A DNA stretch of 64,000 nt, from positions 13,480-77,479 of the forward strand of contig CAZSYL010000012.1 of NCBI GenBank assembly GCA_964610745.1, given 5' to 3'. The position numbers and the translations under genes were made by a program. Shown one piece after another: positions 33,416-41,973 of this stretch; the stretch's first letter is position 1, and each line of letters starts with the position of its first letter. The notes under the pieces were generated by a model. It was given only the letters and a program-made list of their open reading frames with translations. It ran no database searches and was not told the origin of the DNA. The stretch is from SHLQ01 sp964610745 (GTDB lineage Bacteria > Actinomycetota > Acidimicrobiia > Acidimicrobiales > SHLQ01).

Positions 33416-34456
33416 ATGCCCGTCGATCACGTCCTGCTCGCAGCGCCCCGTGGATTTTGTGCTGGAGTCGAGATGGCTATCAAAGCCCTCGCGGCAATGG
33501 TCCGCACGTTCGAACCTCCGGTGTACTGCTACCACGAGATCGTGCACAACCGCCTGGTGGTACAGCGCTTCGAGGACATGGGCGTCATCTTCGTCGACGA
33601 CATTGCCGATGTTCCGCCGGGAGCACCGATCATGCTCTCGGCCCACGGGTCAGCACCTGAGGTCGTCAAGGCCGCGGTCGACACCGGCGGCTACATGGTC
33701 GATTCGGTATGCCCGCTGGTAACCAAAGTCCATCACGAGGTGAAGGTTCGAGCGGGCAAGGGTTACCAGATCGTCTACGTCGGCCATGAGGGCCACGAAG
33801 AGGCTGTCGGCACCATGGCTGTCGCGCCCGAAGCAATCCACCGGGTCGAATCGGTCGACGAAGTCGAATCGCTCCCCGATATCGAAGGCCCCACTGCCCT
33901 ACTCGCTCAAACAACGCTCAGCCACCGCGACTGGGCCAGCGTCCAGGACGCAGCGATCGAACGTTGGCCAGATATGTGGACGCCGGGTCGCAGCGACCTG
34001 TGCTTCGCGACGACCAACCGCCAGGGTGCGCTGGTCAAGATCGCTCCTGAGTGCGACTCGATGGTCGTGATTGGCTCCTCGAACTCGTCAAACACCATGG
34101 CTCTCGCCCGGCTGGCGACCGAGAGCGGTTGCACTCGCGTCATGCGCGTCAACACCGCCGACGAATTACCTGAAGATCTATCCGGCACGGTCGGGGTGAC
34201 TGCGGGTGCCTCGGCGAGTGAAGAACTCGTGGAGTCGGTGATTCGCCGCCTCGACCCGATCAACGGTGTCCGAGAGATCCGCATCACCGAAGAGGACGAG
34301 TACTTCCCTACGCCGCGGAACCTTCGTGACCTGCTCGGCGCGATCGATGCGGCTGCTGCGTTGAGCATCGGCGCAGGGGGCGGACCTCGCCCCAACACCG
34401 ATGACCGCCAGCTAGGTGCCAGCGAAGTGCTGCGGCTGCTCGAGGTCGCACCGTAG
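33416..34456 (+). CDS. ispH: 4-hydroxy-3-methylbut-2-enyl diphosphate reductase
   Basis: A 346-residue IspH (LytB), the last step of the MEP isoprenoid pathway, making IPP and DMAPP. The three iron-sulfur cysteines are in PRGFCAGVEMA, VDSVCPLVTKVHHE and SDLCFATTNRQGAL. Substrate-binding elements are SAHGSAP, the TTNRQ loop and GSSNSSNT. It is the only plus-strand gene within the scp-der minus-strand block, lying between plsC and the DUF512 gene. The 3' end is 13 bases from the convergent plsC stop. Confidence 0.95.
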   Translation: MPVDHVLLAAPRGFCAGVEMAIKALAAMVRTFEPPVYCYHEIVHNRLVVQRFEDMGVIFVDDIADVPPGAPIMLSAHGSAPEVVKAAVDTGGYMVDSVCPLVTKVHHEVKVRAGKGYQIVYVGHEGHEEAVGTMAVAPEAIHRVESVDEVESLPDIEGPTALLAQTTLSHRDWASVQDAAIERWPDMWTPGRSDLCFATTNRQGALVKIAPECDSMVVIGSSNSSNTMALARLATESGCTRVMRVNTADELPEDLSGTVGVTAGASASEELVESVIRRLDPINGVREIRITEEDEYFPTPRNLRDLLGAIDAAAALSIGAGGGPRPNTDDRQLGASEVLRLLEVAP

Positions 34457-34469
34457 TTCGCCGACCCGA

Positions 34470-35159
34470 CTAACCGTTCAGCGCTTTCGCCTGGTCGAAG
34501 ACCACCTGGATTCGATTGCGCAGTTCTTCGGTGTGTGCCTGCACGGCCTTGCGTGACACCCGACCGTTTTCGTTCTGCGGAGGTGGGGCGAGAGCCTCCC
34601 CAATGACGAAGGTGATCTTGCGCGGGTACACCATCTTCGAACCGGTTGGCATCGCGGCCTCCGAACCAGCCATGCCGATCGGGATGATGGGCACCTGCTG
34701 ACGGCCCGCGAGGAAACTCGGCCCGCTGTGCATGTTCTCCTCCTCGACGATCGGACCTGACCGACGTGTGCCTTCGGGAAACATCACCAGGGGTTCGCCG
34801 TTGATCAAGATGTCCTCGGCAAGGCGAAGCGCAGCCCGGTCGGCTGAATCCCGTTCGACAGGGAAACCGCCCATGGCGTCGAGGAACCATCCGGCTGCGC
34901 GACCCGCTTTCCAGAGCGATTCTTTGCCCATATACCGAATTGGCTCCCGACGAATAACAGGCAGGAGCGGGGTGTCGAGGTTCGATCGATGGTTTGGGCT
35001 CAGAATGAACGCGCCATCCGTCGGCAGGTTCTCCTCACCATGGACTTCGTACCTGAACCAGAGCTTCGCGAAGGACACGACGAAGGTTCGCACGATCGCC
35101 CACGCGAACCGCTGCGAGCGCGTCATCCCCGGGCGATGAAGTATCGAGGTCCCTGTCAT
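34470..35159 (-). CDS. plsC: 1-acylglycerol-3-phosphate O-acyltransferase (PlsC-like)
   Basis: A 229-residue acyltransferase. ATG at 35159 overlaps the aroA-cmk stop by 4 bases; an in-frame start at 35177 lies deeper in that gene. The catalytic motif is NHRSNLD, followed by MGKESLWK, GGFPVERDSAD and the FPEGTRRSG phosphate-binding motif. A hydrophobic N-terminal segment (WAIVRTFVVSFAKLWF) should associate with the membrane. It makes phosphatidic acid or a related lipid. Gene order cmk-plsC is widespread in Gram-positive bacteria. Confidence 0.92.
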   Translation of the reverse strand: MTGTSILHRPGMTRSQRFAWAIVRTFVVSFAKLWFRYEVHGEENLPTDGAFILSPNHRSNLDTPLLPVIRREPIRYMGKESLWKAGRAAGWFLDAMGGFPVERDSADRAALRLAEDILINGEPLVMFPEGTRRSGPIVEEENMHSGPSFLAGRQQVPIIPIGMAGSEAAMPTGSKMVYPRKITFVIGEALAPPPQNENGRVSRKAVQAHTEELRNRIQVVFDQAKALNG

Positions 35160-37090
35160 GATTCGGTCTCCTCCCAAATCCGCGCAACCGAGTCGACGAC
35201 CTCGTCGACTGTCATCTCGGTCGAGTCCACAACCGTGGCATCCTCTGCGACCGTGAGCGGGTCAGCTTCGCGCGTCATGTCGATCCGATCTCGCTCCGCA
35301 ATCGCTGCTTCCATCGCCGCAAGGTCGGTCTCGCCCGTCTCCTCAGCGCGCCGGCGAGCTCGTTCTGCGACGGTCGCGTTGAGGTAGATCTTGACTCCCG
35401 CATCTGGAAACACCGCGGTGCCGATATCGCGACCTTCGACGACCGCTGCGCCACGTGCGGTTGCCCAAGCCCGCTGGTTCTCGACCAGCACCGTGCGAAC
35501 CTGCGGGTTCGCAGCGACAACCGAAACGTTCGCGGTGACACCCGGATCGCGAATCGCCGACGTCACGTCCTCGCCGTCGACCGCGACCGTCGTTGGCCCG
35601 ATGACGATGGTGGCCCGCCGGGCAGCCTCGCCGACCGCATCGAGGTCGCCCGTGTCGACGCCTGCCTTACCGACGGCATAGGTGACGGCCCGATACATCG
35701 CACCGGTATCCAGATGAGGTATCTGAAGCTTGGCGGCGAGCAGCTTTGCGATCGTGGACTTTCCGCTACCGGCAGGGCCATCGATCGCCAGAATCAGCGG
35801 CTTAGTCCGAGCCGTGGCGCGTAGGGTGTCGAGCATGTCCCAGTAGCCGGGGAAGGTCTTGCCGACGCACGACGGGTCTGAGATCGTCACCGGTCCCCCG
35901 GTCAACCCGAGCAACGAGAACGCCATCGCCATCCGATGGTCCTCGTAGGTCTCCACCGTTTCGTTCCGATGTTCACCGCCAACCACCGTGAAGCCGTCGT
36001 CGTCGACCCGTGCTTCAATGCCGACGCGTACGAGCTCGTCGACCGAACCCTGGACCCGGTCGGACTCCTTGGTCGTCCGGATGAAGCCGATCCCGGTCAC
36101 GCTCGATGTACCGGTCGCCTTGGCCGCAAGGGCGGCGAAGGTGGGCGCGGTGTCACTCATGTCGCCGAGGTCGACGGTGAGCGGATCGAGCAGACCACTA
36201 CCGCGCACCTCTATGTGGGCGGCTTCGGTTCGAACGGTCACCCCCATCGGGGCCAGCACCCGTTCGGCGAACGCGGCGTCACCCTGGAGCGAATCGCGAC
36301 CGAGGCCCACAACCCGCACCCGTCCGCCAGCTATCGCTGCTGCTGCGAGCGGATACGTCGCCGTCGAAGCGTCCGGCTCGACCTGGTACACACACGAGGC
36401 ATAACCGGTTGGGCCCACGGAAAGCACCTGACCATCGCGGTTGTGAGACCGAGCCACCTCAGCGCCGAACGACTCCATGACCGCAATCGTCATGTCGACA
36501 TAGGGCGTCGACACAGGCGTCCCGGTGAGCGTCAGGGTCAGCCCATCGGAGAAACGTGGTGCCGCGAGTAGAAGCGCAGAGATGAACTGGCTCGACACGC
36601 TCGAGTCAATACTGACCGCATTGTTCGTGACCGAGCTCAAAACCGTGATCGGCAACGAATCCGAATCGATCTCCGAACCAAGTTCTCTCAGTGCATGGGT
36701 GAGCGTGTCCATTGGCCGGCCACGCATCTGCTCGTGACCAGTGAGGGTTCCCGATCCCACGAGTGTGAGGACGGGCAGCAGAAACCGAGCGCTCGTACCG
36801 GACATGTTGGCGTCGAGTTCGCTCGTCGGTAACTCGAGGTCGGCCCCGCGTCCGTAAACGATGACGGTCGTCTGGTCGCTCTGGATCTCGCAGCGCACGC
36901 CGAGCTTGTTCAGCGCCCCGATCATTGCGTGGGTATCGTCCGACAGACCAACGCCCTGCAGCGTCGTGGTCCCGTCTGCGAGCGCCGCGGTGATGAGCGC
37001 ACGGTTTGTGATGCTCTTCGAACCGGGCAGGGTGATGTCGGCATCGAGCGTGCCTCCGATCGGCTCGACCACGGCGACTTCGATGCTCAT
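35156..37090 (-). CDS. aroA-cmk: EPSP synthase - cytidylate kinase fusion
   Basis: A 644-residue two-domain protein. Residues 1 to about 425 are 5-enolpyruvylshikimate-3-phosphate synthase: LPGSKSITNRALITAAL, LDANMSGTSARFLLP, RTTKESDRVQGS and VETYEDHRMAMAFSLLGL. From about residue 430 cytidylate kinase follows: ILAIDGPAGSGKSTIAKLLA, HLDTGAMYRAVTY and VVEGRDIGTAVFPDA. The frame is continuous without an internal stop. Both activities are complete, joining aromatic amino acid synthesis and pyrimidine nucleotide phosphorylation on one chain. Similar fusions are known in some bacteria. Start overlaps tyrA by 4 bases; stop overlaps plsC by 4. Confidence 0.95.
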   Translation of the reverse strand: MSIEVAVVEPIGGTLDADITLPGSKSITNRALITAALADGTTTLQGVGLSDDTHAMIGALNKLGVRCEIQSDQTTVIVYGRGADLELPTSELDANMSGTSARFLLPVLTLVGSGTLTGHEQMRGRPMDTLTHALRELGSEIDSDSLPITVLSSVTNNAVSIDSSVSSQFISALLLAAPRFSDGLTLTLTGTPVSTPYVDMTIAVMESFGAEVARSHNRDGQVLSVGPTGYASCVYQVEPDASTATYPLAAAAIAGGRVRVVGLGRDSLQGDAAFAERVLAPMGVTVRTEAAHIEVRGSGLLDPLTVDLGDMSDTAPTFAALAAKATGTSSVTGIGFIRTTKESDRVQGSVDELVRVGIEARVDDDGFTVVGGEHRNETVETYEDHRMAMAFSLLGLTGGPVTISDPSCVGKTFPGYWDMLDTLRATARTKPLILAIDGPAGSGKSTIAKLLAAKLQIPHLDTGAMYRAVTYAVGKAGVDTGDLDAVGEAARRATIVIGPTTVAVDGEDVTSAIRDPGVTANVSVVAANPQVRTVLVENQRAWATARGAAVVEGRDIGTAVFPDAGVKIYLNATVAERARRRAEETGETDLAAMEAAIAERDRIDMTREADPLTVAEDATVVDSTEMTVDEVVDSVARIWEETES

Positions 37091-38175
37091 GAAAGTGGCC
37101 TGATCGATGGCCGGTAGTCGTTTGCCTTCAGCCCTTCGCTCAACACATCGGCTGCGTCGACCGCCACGAGCAACACGATGACGCCCGTAGGACCTTCGGC
37201 ACTGTGCGCAATCTCCATGTCGAAAATATTGACGTCCAGTTCCGCAGCCAGGCCGGTGATCGCTGCCAATTGACCGCTCTCGTCCTTGATTCGGACCCGG
37301 AGCTCGGCCAGGCCGGGAGGTAGCGTGGCACTCGCTGGCAGGTTGATCCGAGCGTCGCGCGCTGTCCGGAGAGACGCTTCGATCCCGTCGGTATCAGACG
37401 ATGACACCGCGGCACGAAGCCCCTGCAGACGCTCGATGACCTCATCGAGCGCCTCGGTGATGGCCTCGCCGTTCTGGACACAAATCGACGGCCAGATCGA
37501 TGGCGAACCTGCTGCGATCCGGGTCATGTCACGAAAGCCACCCGCAGCGAGCCGCAGCATCGCAGCGTGCTCATCTGAGCGCGTCGCCGCGACGTTCATG
37601 AGCGCAGCTGCGGTCAGGTGCGGCACGTGAGAAACCGTAGCGACCATGCGATCGTGATCAGCCGGGGCCAGCGTCAACGGATCTGCGCCCAACGCCGTCA
37701 CGAAATCATGCATCGCAGCGAACGTCTCGTCCGATGTCGCCGGCGTCGGAGATATCACCCAGGCAGCCCCGCGAAACAGCTCGCCTCGAGCTCCATCGAG
37801 GCCGCTCTGTTCTGAACCGGCCATGGGGTGTGACGGAACGAACCGAGGATCGCTAACCGCGTCGGCGATTGGACCTTTGACACTGCCGGTATCGGTCACC
37901 CAACCCGACGTTTCCGCCAGAGCCCGCTCGACGCCCGACACGATCGCGTCGACCGGGGTCGCCACGATGGTCATCGTCGCATCTGCCGGGAGTCCAGCTT
38001 GGGAGATGACTCCCTCCGCGACCGCTCGTTCGACGATGGCCGGGTCATTGTCGATTCCGCCGACGGCAAAACCCATGTGCGTGAGGGCGTGTGCGACGCT
38101 GCCACCGATCAGACCAAGGCCGACCACCCCGGCGGTTCGTGTAGCCGGCGCGCCGGCCGATTCCATTCCAGACAT
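37087..38175 (-). CDS. tyrA: prephenate dehydrogenase with ACT domain
   Basis: A 362-residue prephenate dehydrogenase for tyrosine synthesis. The NAD motif is GVVGLGLIGGSVAHAL, followed by TDTGSVKGPI, the catalytic His in FVPSHPMAGSEQSG, and VATVSHVPHLTAAALMN. The last 75 residues form an ACT domain (LRVRIKDESGQLAAITGLAA), so feedback control by an amino acid, probably tyrosine, is likely. It overlaps aroA-cmk by 4 bases and lies 13 bases from rluB, so aromatic synthesis is embedded within the scp-rlu operon. Confidence 0.94.
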   Translation of the reverse strand: MSGMESAGAPATRTAGVVGLGLIGGSVAHALTHMGFAVGGIDNDPAIVERAVAEGVISQAGLPADATMTIVATPVDAIVSGVERALAETSGWVTDTGSVKGPIADAVSDPRFVPSHPMAGSEQSGLDGARGELFRGAAWVISPTPATSDETFAAMHDFVTALGADPLTLAPADHDRMVATVSHVPHLTAAALMNVAATRSDEHAAMLRLAAGGFRDMTRIAAGSPSIWPSICVQNGEAITEALDEVIERLQGLRAAVSSSDTDGIEASLRTARDARINLPASATLPPGLAELRVRIKDESGQLAAITGLAAELDVNIFDMEIAHSAEGPTGVIVLLVAVDAADVLSEGLKANDYRPSIRPLS

Positions 38176-38188
38176 AGTTGCTCTGAGC

Positions 38189-38914
38189 CTATTCGGTTGC
38201 GCTGGCTGCCACGTCTGCTTCGAGCAAACGAACCTCGGCCGCGGTCAGGTCGCGCCACTCCCCTGGCTGCAGGTTCGGGTCGGTCAACGAACCAATCCGA
38301 CTGCGGACGAGCCGAGTCACGTCATGTCCTACCGCCGAGCACATACGTCGTACCTGTCGATTTCTTCCTTCATGAATGACGATCCGAAGCAGGCCAGGCG
38401 ACAGTTCCGACACCTTCGCCGGCGACGTAACCCCATCGTCGAGCTCAACCCCTTCTCGTAGCTTGCGCAACACCCCACGACTCGGCGAACCAGTCACGCT
38501 AACCAGGTACTCCTTCTCGACACCGAACGATGGGTGTGTCAGGCGCTGGGTTAACCCACCGTCGTTTGTGAGCAAGATCAAACCCTCACTGTCCGAGTCC
38601 AGTCGACCGATTGGATACAGGCGCTCGCCAGCCTCGACCAGATCGACGACCGTTTGACGTCCATGGGTGTCCTTGACCGTGGAGATGACATCGCGCGGCT
38701 TATTGAGAAGCACGGTTCGGCGAGTCTCATCGATCGACACCACCGCGCCGTCCACGCGCAGTTCGTCGGTGCTGGGATCGACCTTGTCACCGAGCGTTGC
38801 GACCTCGCCGTTGATCGTGACGCGACCGTCTTCGATCATCTCTTCGCACACCCGTCGGCTCGCGACACCGGCAGCAGCCAACGCCTTTTGGGCTCGCTGT
38901 CGTTCTGCGGTCAT
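38189..38914 (-). CDS. rluB: pseudouridine synthase RluB-family
   Basis: A 241-residue RsuA/RluB-family pseudouridine synthase. An N-terminal S4 domain (RAQKALAAAGVASRRVCEEM) is followed by the catalytic domain with NKPRDVIST, the active-site GRLDSDSEGLILLTNDG (Asp in GRLDSDSEG), and EGRNRQVRRMCSAVGHDV. It probably modifies 23S rRNA (U2605-type) but RsuA-type 16S activity cannot be excluded from sequence alone. It overlaps scpB by 4 bases, which is the conserved actinobacterial scpA-scpB-rluB order. Confidence 0.93.
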   Translation of the reverse strand: MTAERQRAQKALAAAGVASRRVCEEMIEDGRVTINGEVATLGDKVDPSTDELRVDGAVVSIDETRRTVLLNKPRDVISTVKDTHGRQTVVDLVEAGERLYPIGRLDSDSEGLILLTNDGGLTQRLTHPSFGVEKEYLVSVTGSPSRGVLRKLREGVELDDGVTSPAKVSELSPGLLRIVIHEGRNRQVRRMCSAVGHDVTRLVRSRIGSLTDPNLQPGEWRDLTAAEVRLLEADVAASATE

Positions 38915-39684
38915 TCCTGTTCCGACGAGGCAACATCTCCAGCGATTGCGCTGTCGCGGAGATCTAACACGACCTCTGGCTCCTCGTCGGCGCTGACCTC
39001 TGCGGGAGGGGTCTCTCGAGTTGTCTCCGAAGGTGCTGAATCATCGAATCGAAGGCCGTGTTCTAGGGCTTCGACTACATCGGGTGCTGGCACGAACTCG
39101 CCGAGTTCGGGAAGGTCGACGATCGAGTTGATATTCAACCGTTCGAGAAAGAACGACGTCGTTCCATACATGACCGCCTGGCCCGGACCGGGGTCTCGAG
39201 ATACTTCAGCGATGTAGCCGCGCTGGGTCAGAGTACGCATCACCGCATCGACCGAAACTCCCCGGATAGCCGCGACCTGGGCTCGCGAGATCGGCTGCTT
39301 GTACGCAACGATGGCCAGGGTCTCGAGCGCCGCGGCGGACAGGCGCGTGGTCTGGCCTTCGAGCACGAAGCGCTCGACGTAGGCGGCTTGAGCGGGATGG
39401 CTCTGAAAGCGATAGCCACCCGCGACTCGAGCGAGGATGAAACCGCGCCCCTGGGCGCGGTAGTGCTCGTCGAGCGTCGCACATGTTGCCTCGACCGCAT
39501 CGACACTCGCCTCGACGAGTTGTGCGAGCAGTCTTGGCTCGATCGGTCGCTCCGCGACCATCAGTACCGCTTCAATCGCCGCGGTTAGTTCGGCGGGGAG
39601 AACCGGTTCCCGGTCGGTTTCTGTGCCCGCCGTGGGCTGTTGTGTTTCAGCCGTGGGCTGTTGTGTTTCAGATGTGGGTTGCAC
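38911..39684 (-). CDS. scpB: segregation and condensation protein B
   Basis: A 257-residue ScpB, the winged-helix subunit that joins ScpA and SMC in the chromosome condensation complex. The conserved core runs from LTAAIEAVLMVAERPIEPRL through GGYRFQSHPAQAAYVERFV, then LSAAALETLAIVAYKQPISR and AAIRGVSVDAVMRTLTQRGY. Additional N- and C-terminal tails of about 35 and 60 residues are acidic and Pro/Thr-rich. The N-terminal tail includes two exact copies of a 21-bp unit. It lies 19 bases after scpA. Confidence 0.95.
   Translation of the reverse strand: MQPTSETQQPTAETQQPTAGTETDREPVLPAELTAAIEAVLMVAERPIEPRLLAQLVEASVDAVEATCATLDEHYRAQGRGFILARVAGGYRFQSHPAQAAYVERFVLEGQTTRLSAAALETLAIVAYKQPISRAQVAAIRGVSVDAVMRTLTQRGYIAEVSRDPGPGQAVMYGTTSFFLERLNINSIVDLPELGEFVPAPDVVEALEHGLRFDDSAPSETTRETPPAEVSADEEPEVVLDLRDSAIAGDVASSEQE
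39630..39671. repeat. 21-bp exact tandem duplication within scpB 5' end
   Basis: Two identical 21-bp units (39630-39650 and 39651-39671) plus a partial third encode the N-terminal ScpB residues TSETQQPTAETQQPTAGT. The length is a multiple of three, so copy-number change would keep the frame. It lies outside the conserved ScpB core. Confidence 0.85.
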
Positions 39685-39703
39685 GTTTAGGTCTTATCCG
39701 TCG

Positions 39704-40513
39704 TTATCCGTCGTACTTATCGATTGCGAGGGCGCTCCGAGCCTCAGCGGCATCGCCGCCGATCCACTCGAGCTGGATGTTTCCAAAGGCTTCGGGCTGG
39801 CGAATATCGACCAGACCTTGCTTGAACAGCTCGAGTACAGCAAGGAAGCGAACAACCACCTCGAGACGATCGACCAGCCCGGAGGTCAAACTGCGGAAGC
39901 TCACGCGCCCAGCTCCGGGCAATTCGTCGAGAAACTCCATAACGGCGTCGGACACCGACGCGGTTACGGCACTTACGTGGTAGAGGTCGAGCACAGGCTC
40001 CGGTTTTGGCGTGAGGCCACGAATCGCTGCATCTCGCAGGTCGAAAACGTCGAGCCCCTCCAACATGTCGGGCGCGACCCCTAGGAATTCGTCCTCCATA
40101 CCGGCCGTTCGCGGGTAGGTCCGCAGGCCAGCATCATGGAACTGACGCAGAACCCTCGAGGCATCCTTGAAAGTCTTGCACTCGACCAGTCGAGACAACA
40201 ACAGGTCACGTTCTTCGAAGAGGGCGAGTTCATCGTCGAGGTCGAACGAATCGTCGTCGGGCAAAAGGCGCCGAGCCTTCAGTTCGACCAGGGTCGCTGC
40301 AATCAACAGGAATTCGGTTGTCACTTCAAGGTCGAGCTGCTCCATCTTTTCGAGCTCGGCGAGGTATGCGTCGACGATCGTCGCCAGGGAAATCTCATAC
40401 AGCTCAACCTCTTCAGCGAGGATCAGATGCAGGAGAAGATCGAAGGGGCCGTTGTAGACCTGTGTTTCCACCTCGAATGCCACGGCGCTGACCATACCCC
40501 CGCTGAGGCCCAT
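39704..40513 (-). CDS. scpA: segregation and condensation protein A
   Basis: A 269-residue ScpA kleisin. N-terminal VETQVYNGPFDLLLHLILAE and the EISLATIVDAYLAELEK helix are diagnostic, as is TEFLLIAATLVELKARRLLP. The C-terminal winged helix includes VVRFLAVLELFKQGLVDI. It bridges the heads of SMC dimers with ScpB. ATG at 40513 is used; the internal ATG at 40495 is equally possible. It opens the minus-strand scp-rlu-tyrA-aroA operon and diverges from photolyase with 53 bases between starts. Confidence 0.95.
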   Translation of the reverse strand: MGLSGGMVSAVAFEVETQVYNGPFDLLLHLILAEEVELYEISLATIVDAYLAELEKMEQLDLEVTTEFLLIAATLVELKARRLLPDDDSFDLDDELALFEERDLLLSRLVECKTFKDASRVLRQFHDAGLRTYPRTAGMEDEFLGVAPDMLEGLDVFDLRDAAIRGLTPKPEPVLDLYHVSAVTASVSDAVMEFLDELPGAGRVSFRSLTSGLVDRLEVVVRFLAVLELFKQGLVDIRQPEAFGNIQLEWIGGDAAEARSALAIDKYDG

Positions 40514-40566
40514 ACTGCATCTCGCGCGGTCCTCTCTCGAAGAAGGGGGCGTTCTATTGTCCCGTC

Positions 40567-41964
40567 ATGGGCACAACCGCAGTCGTCTGGTTTCGCAACG
40601 ACCTCCGCCTGGAAGAGAATCCAGCGTGGGCCTACGCGACCGCTGACCACGATGTTGTGATCCCCGTCGTGGTCATCGATCCGGTGCTTCTCGACTCGGT
40701 CGGGCCCTTTCGGCGGAACCTGTTCCTCGCCAACGTGAACGGGCTCGACAGCGAACTTCGCGAGCTCGGAGCGTCTCTGTCGATCGTGGTAGGCAACCCC
40801 CGCGAACGACTTTCAAAGATCTGCGATGCGACGGGCGCATCCGGCCTCTATTTCAACCGTGCGACAAGTGCGTACGGACGGTCTCGTGACAACGTGGTGG
40901 CACGGACAATCCCTGGCGAACCAAAGACCTTCTGGGGAACGTTACTGACCGAACCAGGCACCGTACTCACGGCAAAGGGCACCCTCTCCAAAGTCTTCAC
41001 ACCGTTCTGGAAACAATGGGCGAAGACCCCCCTTCCCGAACGACCGAGTTCTGGAAGCGCCAACATCGGCTCCTTGCCGACATCGCACACTGGTCCACTA
41101 CCGAATTTCTCTCTCGCCGATTTTTCTCCGCCAAATCTGTCCAGCCCGACCATTATCCCGGGCAACGAGGGCGCACACCTGGCTCTGCAACGCTGGCTCG
41201 ATTCGGTAGACGACTACCTCGAAACGCGCGACCTGCCATTCGTCGAAGGCACGTCACAGCTTTCGGGGCACCTACGTTTTGGGACAATCTCGCCCCGAAC
41301 CATCTTCGATGCCGTCGGCACCGCCACCCCAGGTAGAGAAGCCTTCGTCCGTCAACTCGCCTGGCGCGACTGGTATGGACACCTATTGCTCGAGACACCG
41401 ACGATGATCGACCGCGCCGTCAAGAGCCCGTACGACAACATCGAATGGCGCAATGACGCCGAAGGCCTCAACGCTTGGAAACAAGGCTGTACGGGGTATC
41501 CAATCGTCGATGCGGGCATGCGCCAGCTCGCAGCCACAGGGTGGATGCACAACCGGGTCCGGATGATCGCCGGATCGTTCCTGGTCAAACACCTCCTGAT
41601 CGACTGGCGTGAAGGCGAACGCTGGTTCCGGCACCTCCTCATCGACGCGGAACCGTCACAAAACGCCGGAAACTGGCAATGGGTTGCTGGCACGGGAACC
41701 GATTCCGCTCCGTACTTCCGGGTGTTCAACCCAATGACCCAGAGCCGCAAGTTCGATTCTGCTGGCGGCTACATCCGCCGGTGGGTTCCCGAGCTCGCTT
41801 CGTTGGACAGCGCGGCAATCCACGCACCGTGGGAGAGTGCACCTCTCGATCTGGCGTCGAACGGCGTGATCCTCGGCGATACCTACCCTCAACCGATCGT
41901 CGACCATGCCACGGCGAGAGAGCGTGCCCTCAGCGCCTACAAATCGGCACTAGGAAAGGCGTGA
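40567..41964 (+). CDS. phr: deoxyribodipyrimidine photo-lyase
   Basis: A 465-residue cryptochrome/photolyase. The N-terminal antenna domain begins VVWFRNDLRLEENPAW. The FAD-binding domain has GHLRFGTISPR, WRDWYGHLL, the NRVRMIAGSFLVKHLLIDWR motif and NWQWVAGTGTDSAPYFRVFN, typical of class I CPD photolyases. It repairs UV-induced cyclobutane dimers with light, which fits an organism living in surface, light-exposed habitats. It starts 53 bases from divergent scpA and ends 9 bases before the convergent transglutaminase-like gene. Confidence 0.92.
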   Translation: MGTTAVVWFRNDLRLEENPAWAYATADHDVVIPVVVIDPVLLDSVGPFRRNLFLANVNGLDSELRELGASLSIVVGNPRERLSKICDATGASGLYFNRATSAYGRSRDNVVARTIPGEPKTFWGTLLTEPGTVLTAKGTLSKVFTPFWKQWAKTPLPERPSSGSANIGSLPTSHTGPLPNFSLADFSPPNLSSPTIIPGNEGAHLALQRWLDSVDDYLETRDLPFVEGTSQLSGHLRFGTISPRTIFDAVGTATPGREAFVRQLAWRDWYGHLLLETPTMIDRAVKSPYDNIEWRNDAEGLNAWKQGCTGYPIVDAGMRQLAATGWMHNRVRMIAGSFLVKHLLIDWREGERWFRHLLIDAEPSQNAGNWQWVAGTGTDSAPYFRVFNPMTQSRKFDSAGGYIRRWVPELASLDSAAIHAPWESAPLDLASNGVILGDTYPQPIVDHATARERALSAYKSALGKA

Positions 41965-41973
41965 AACGCTCAC

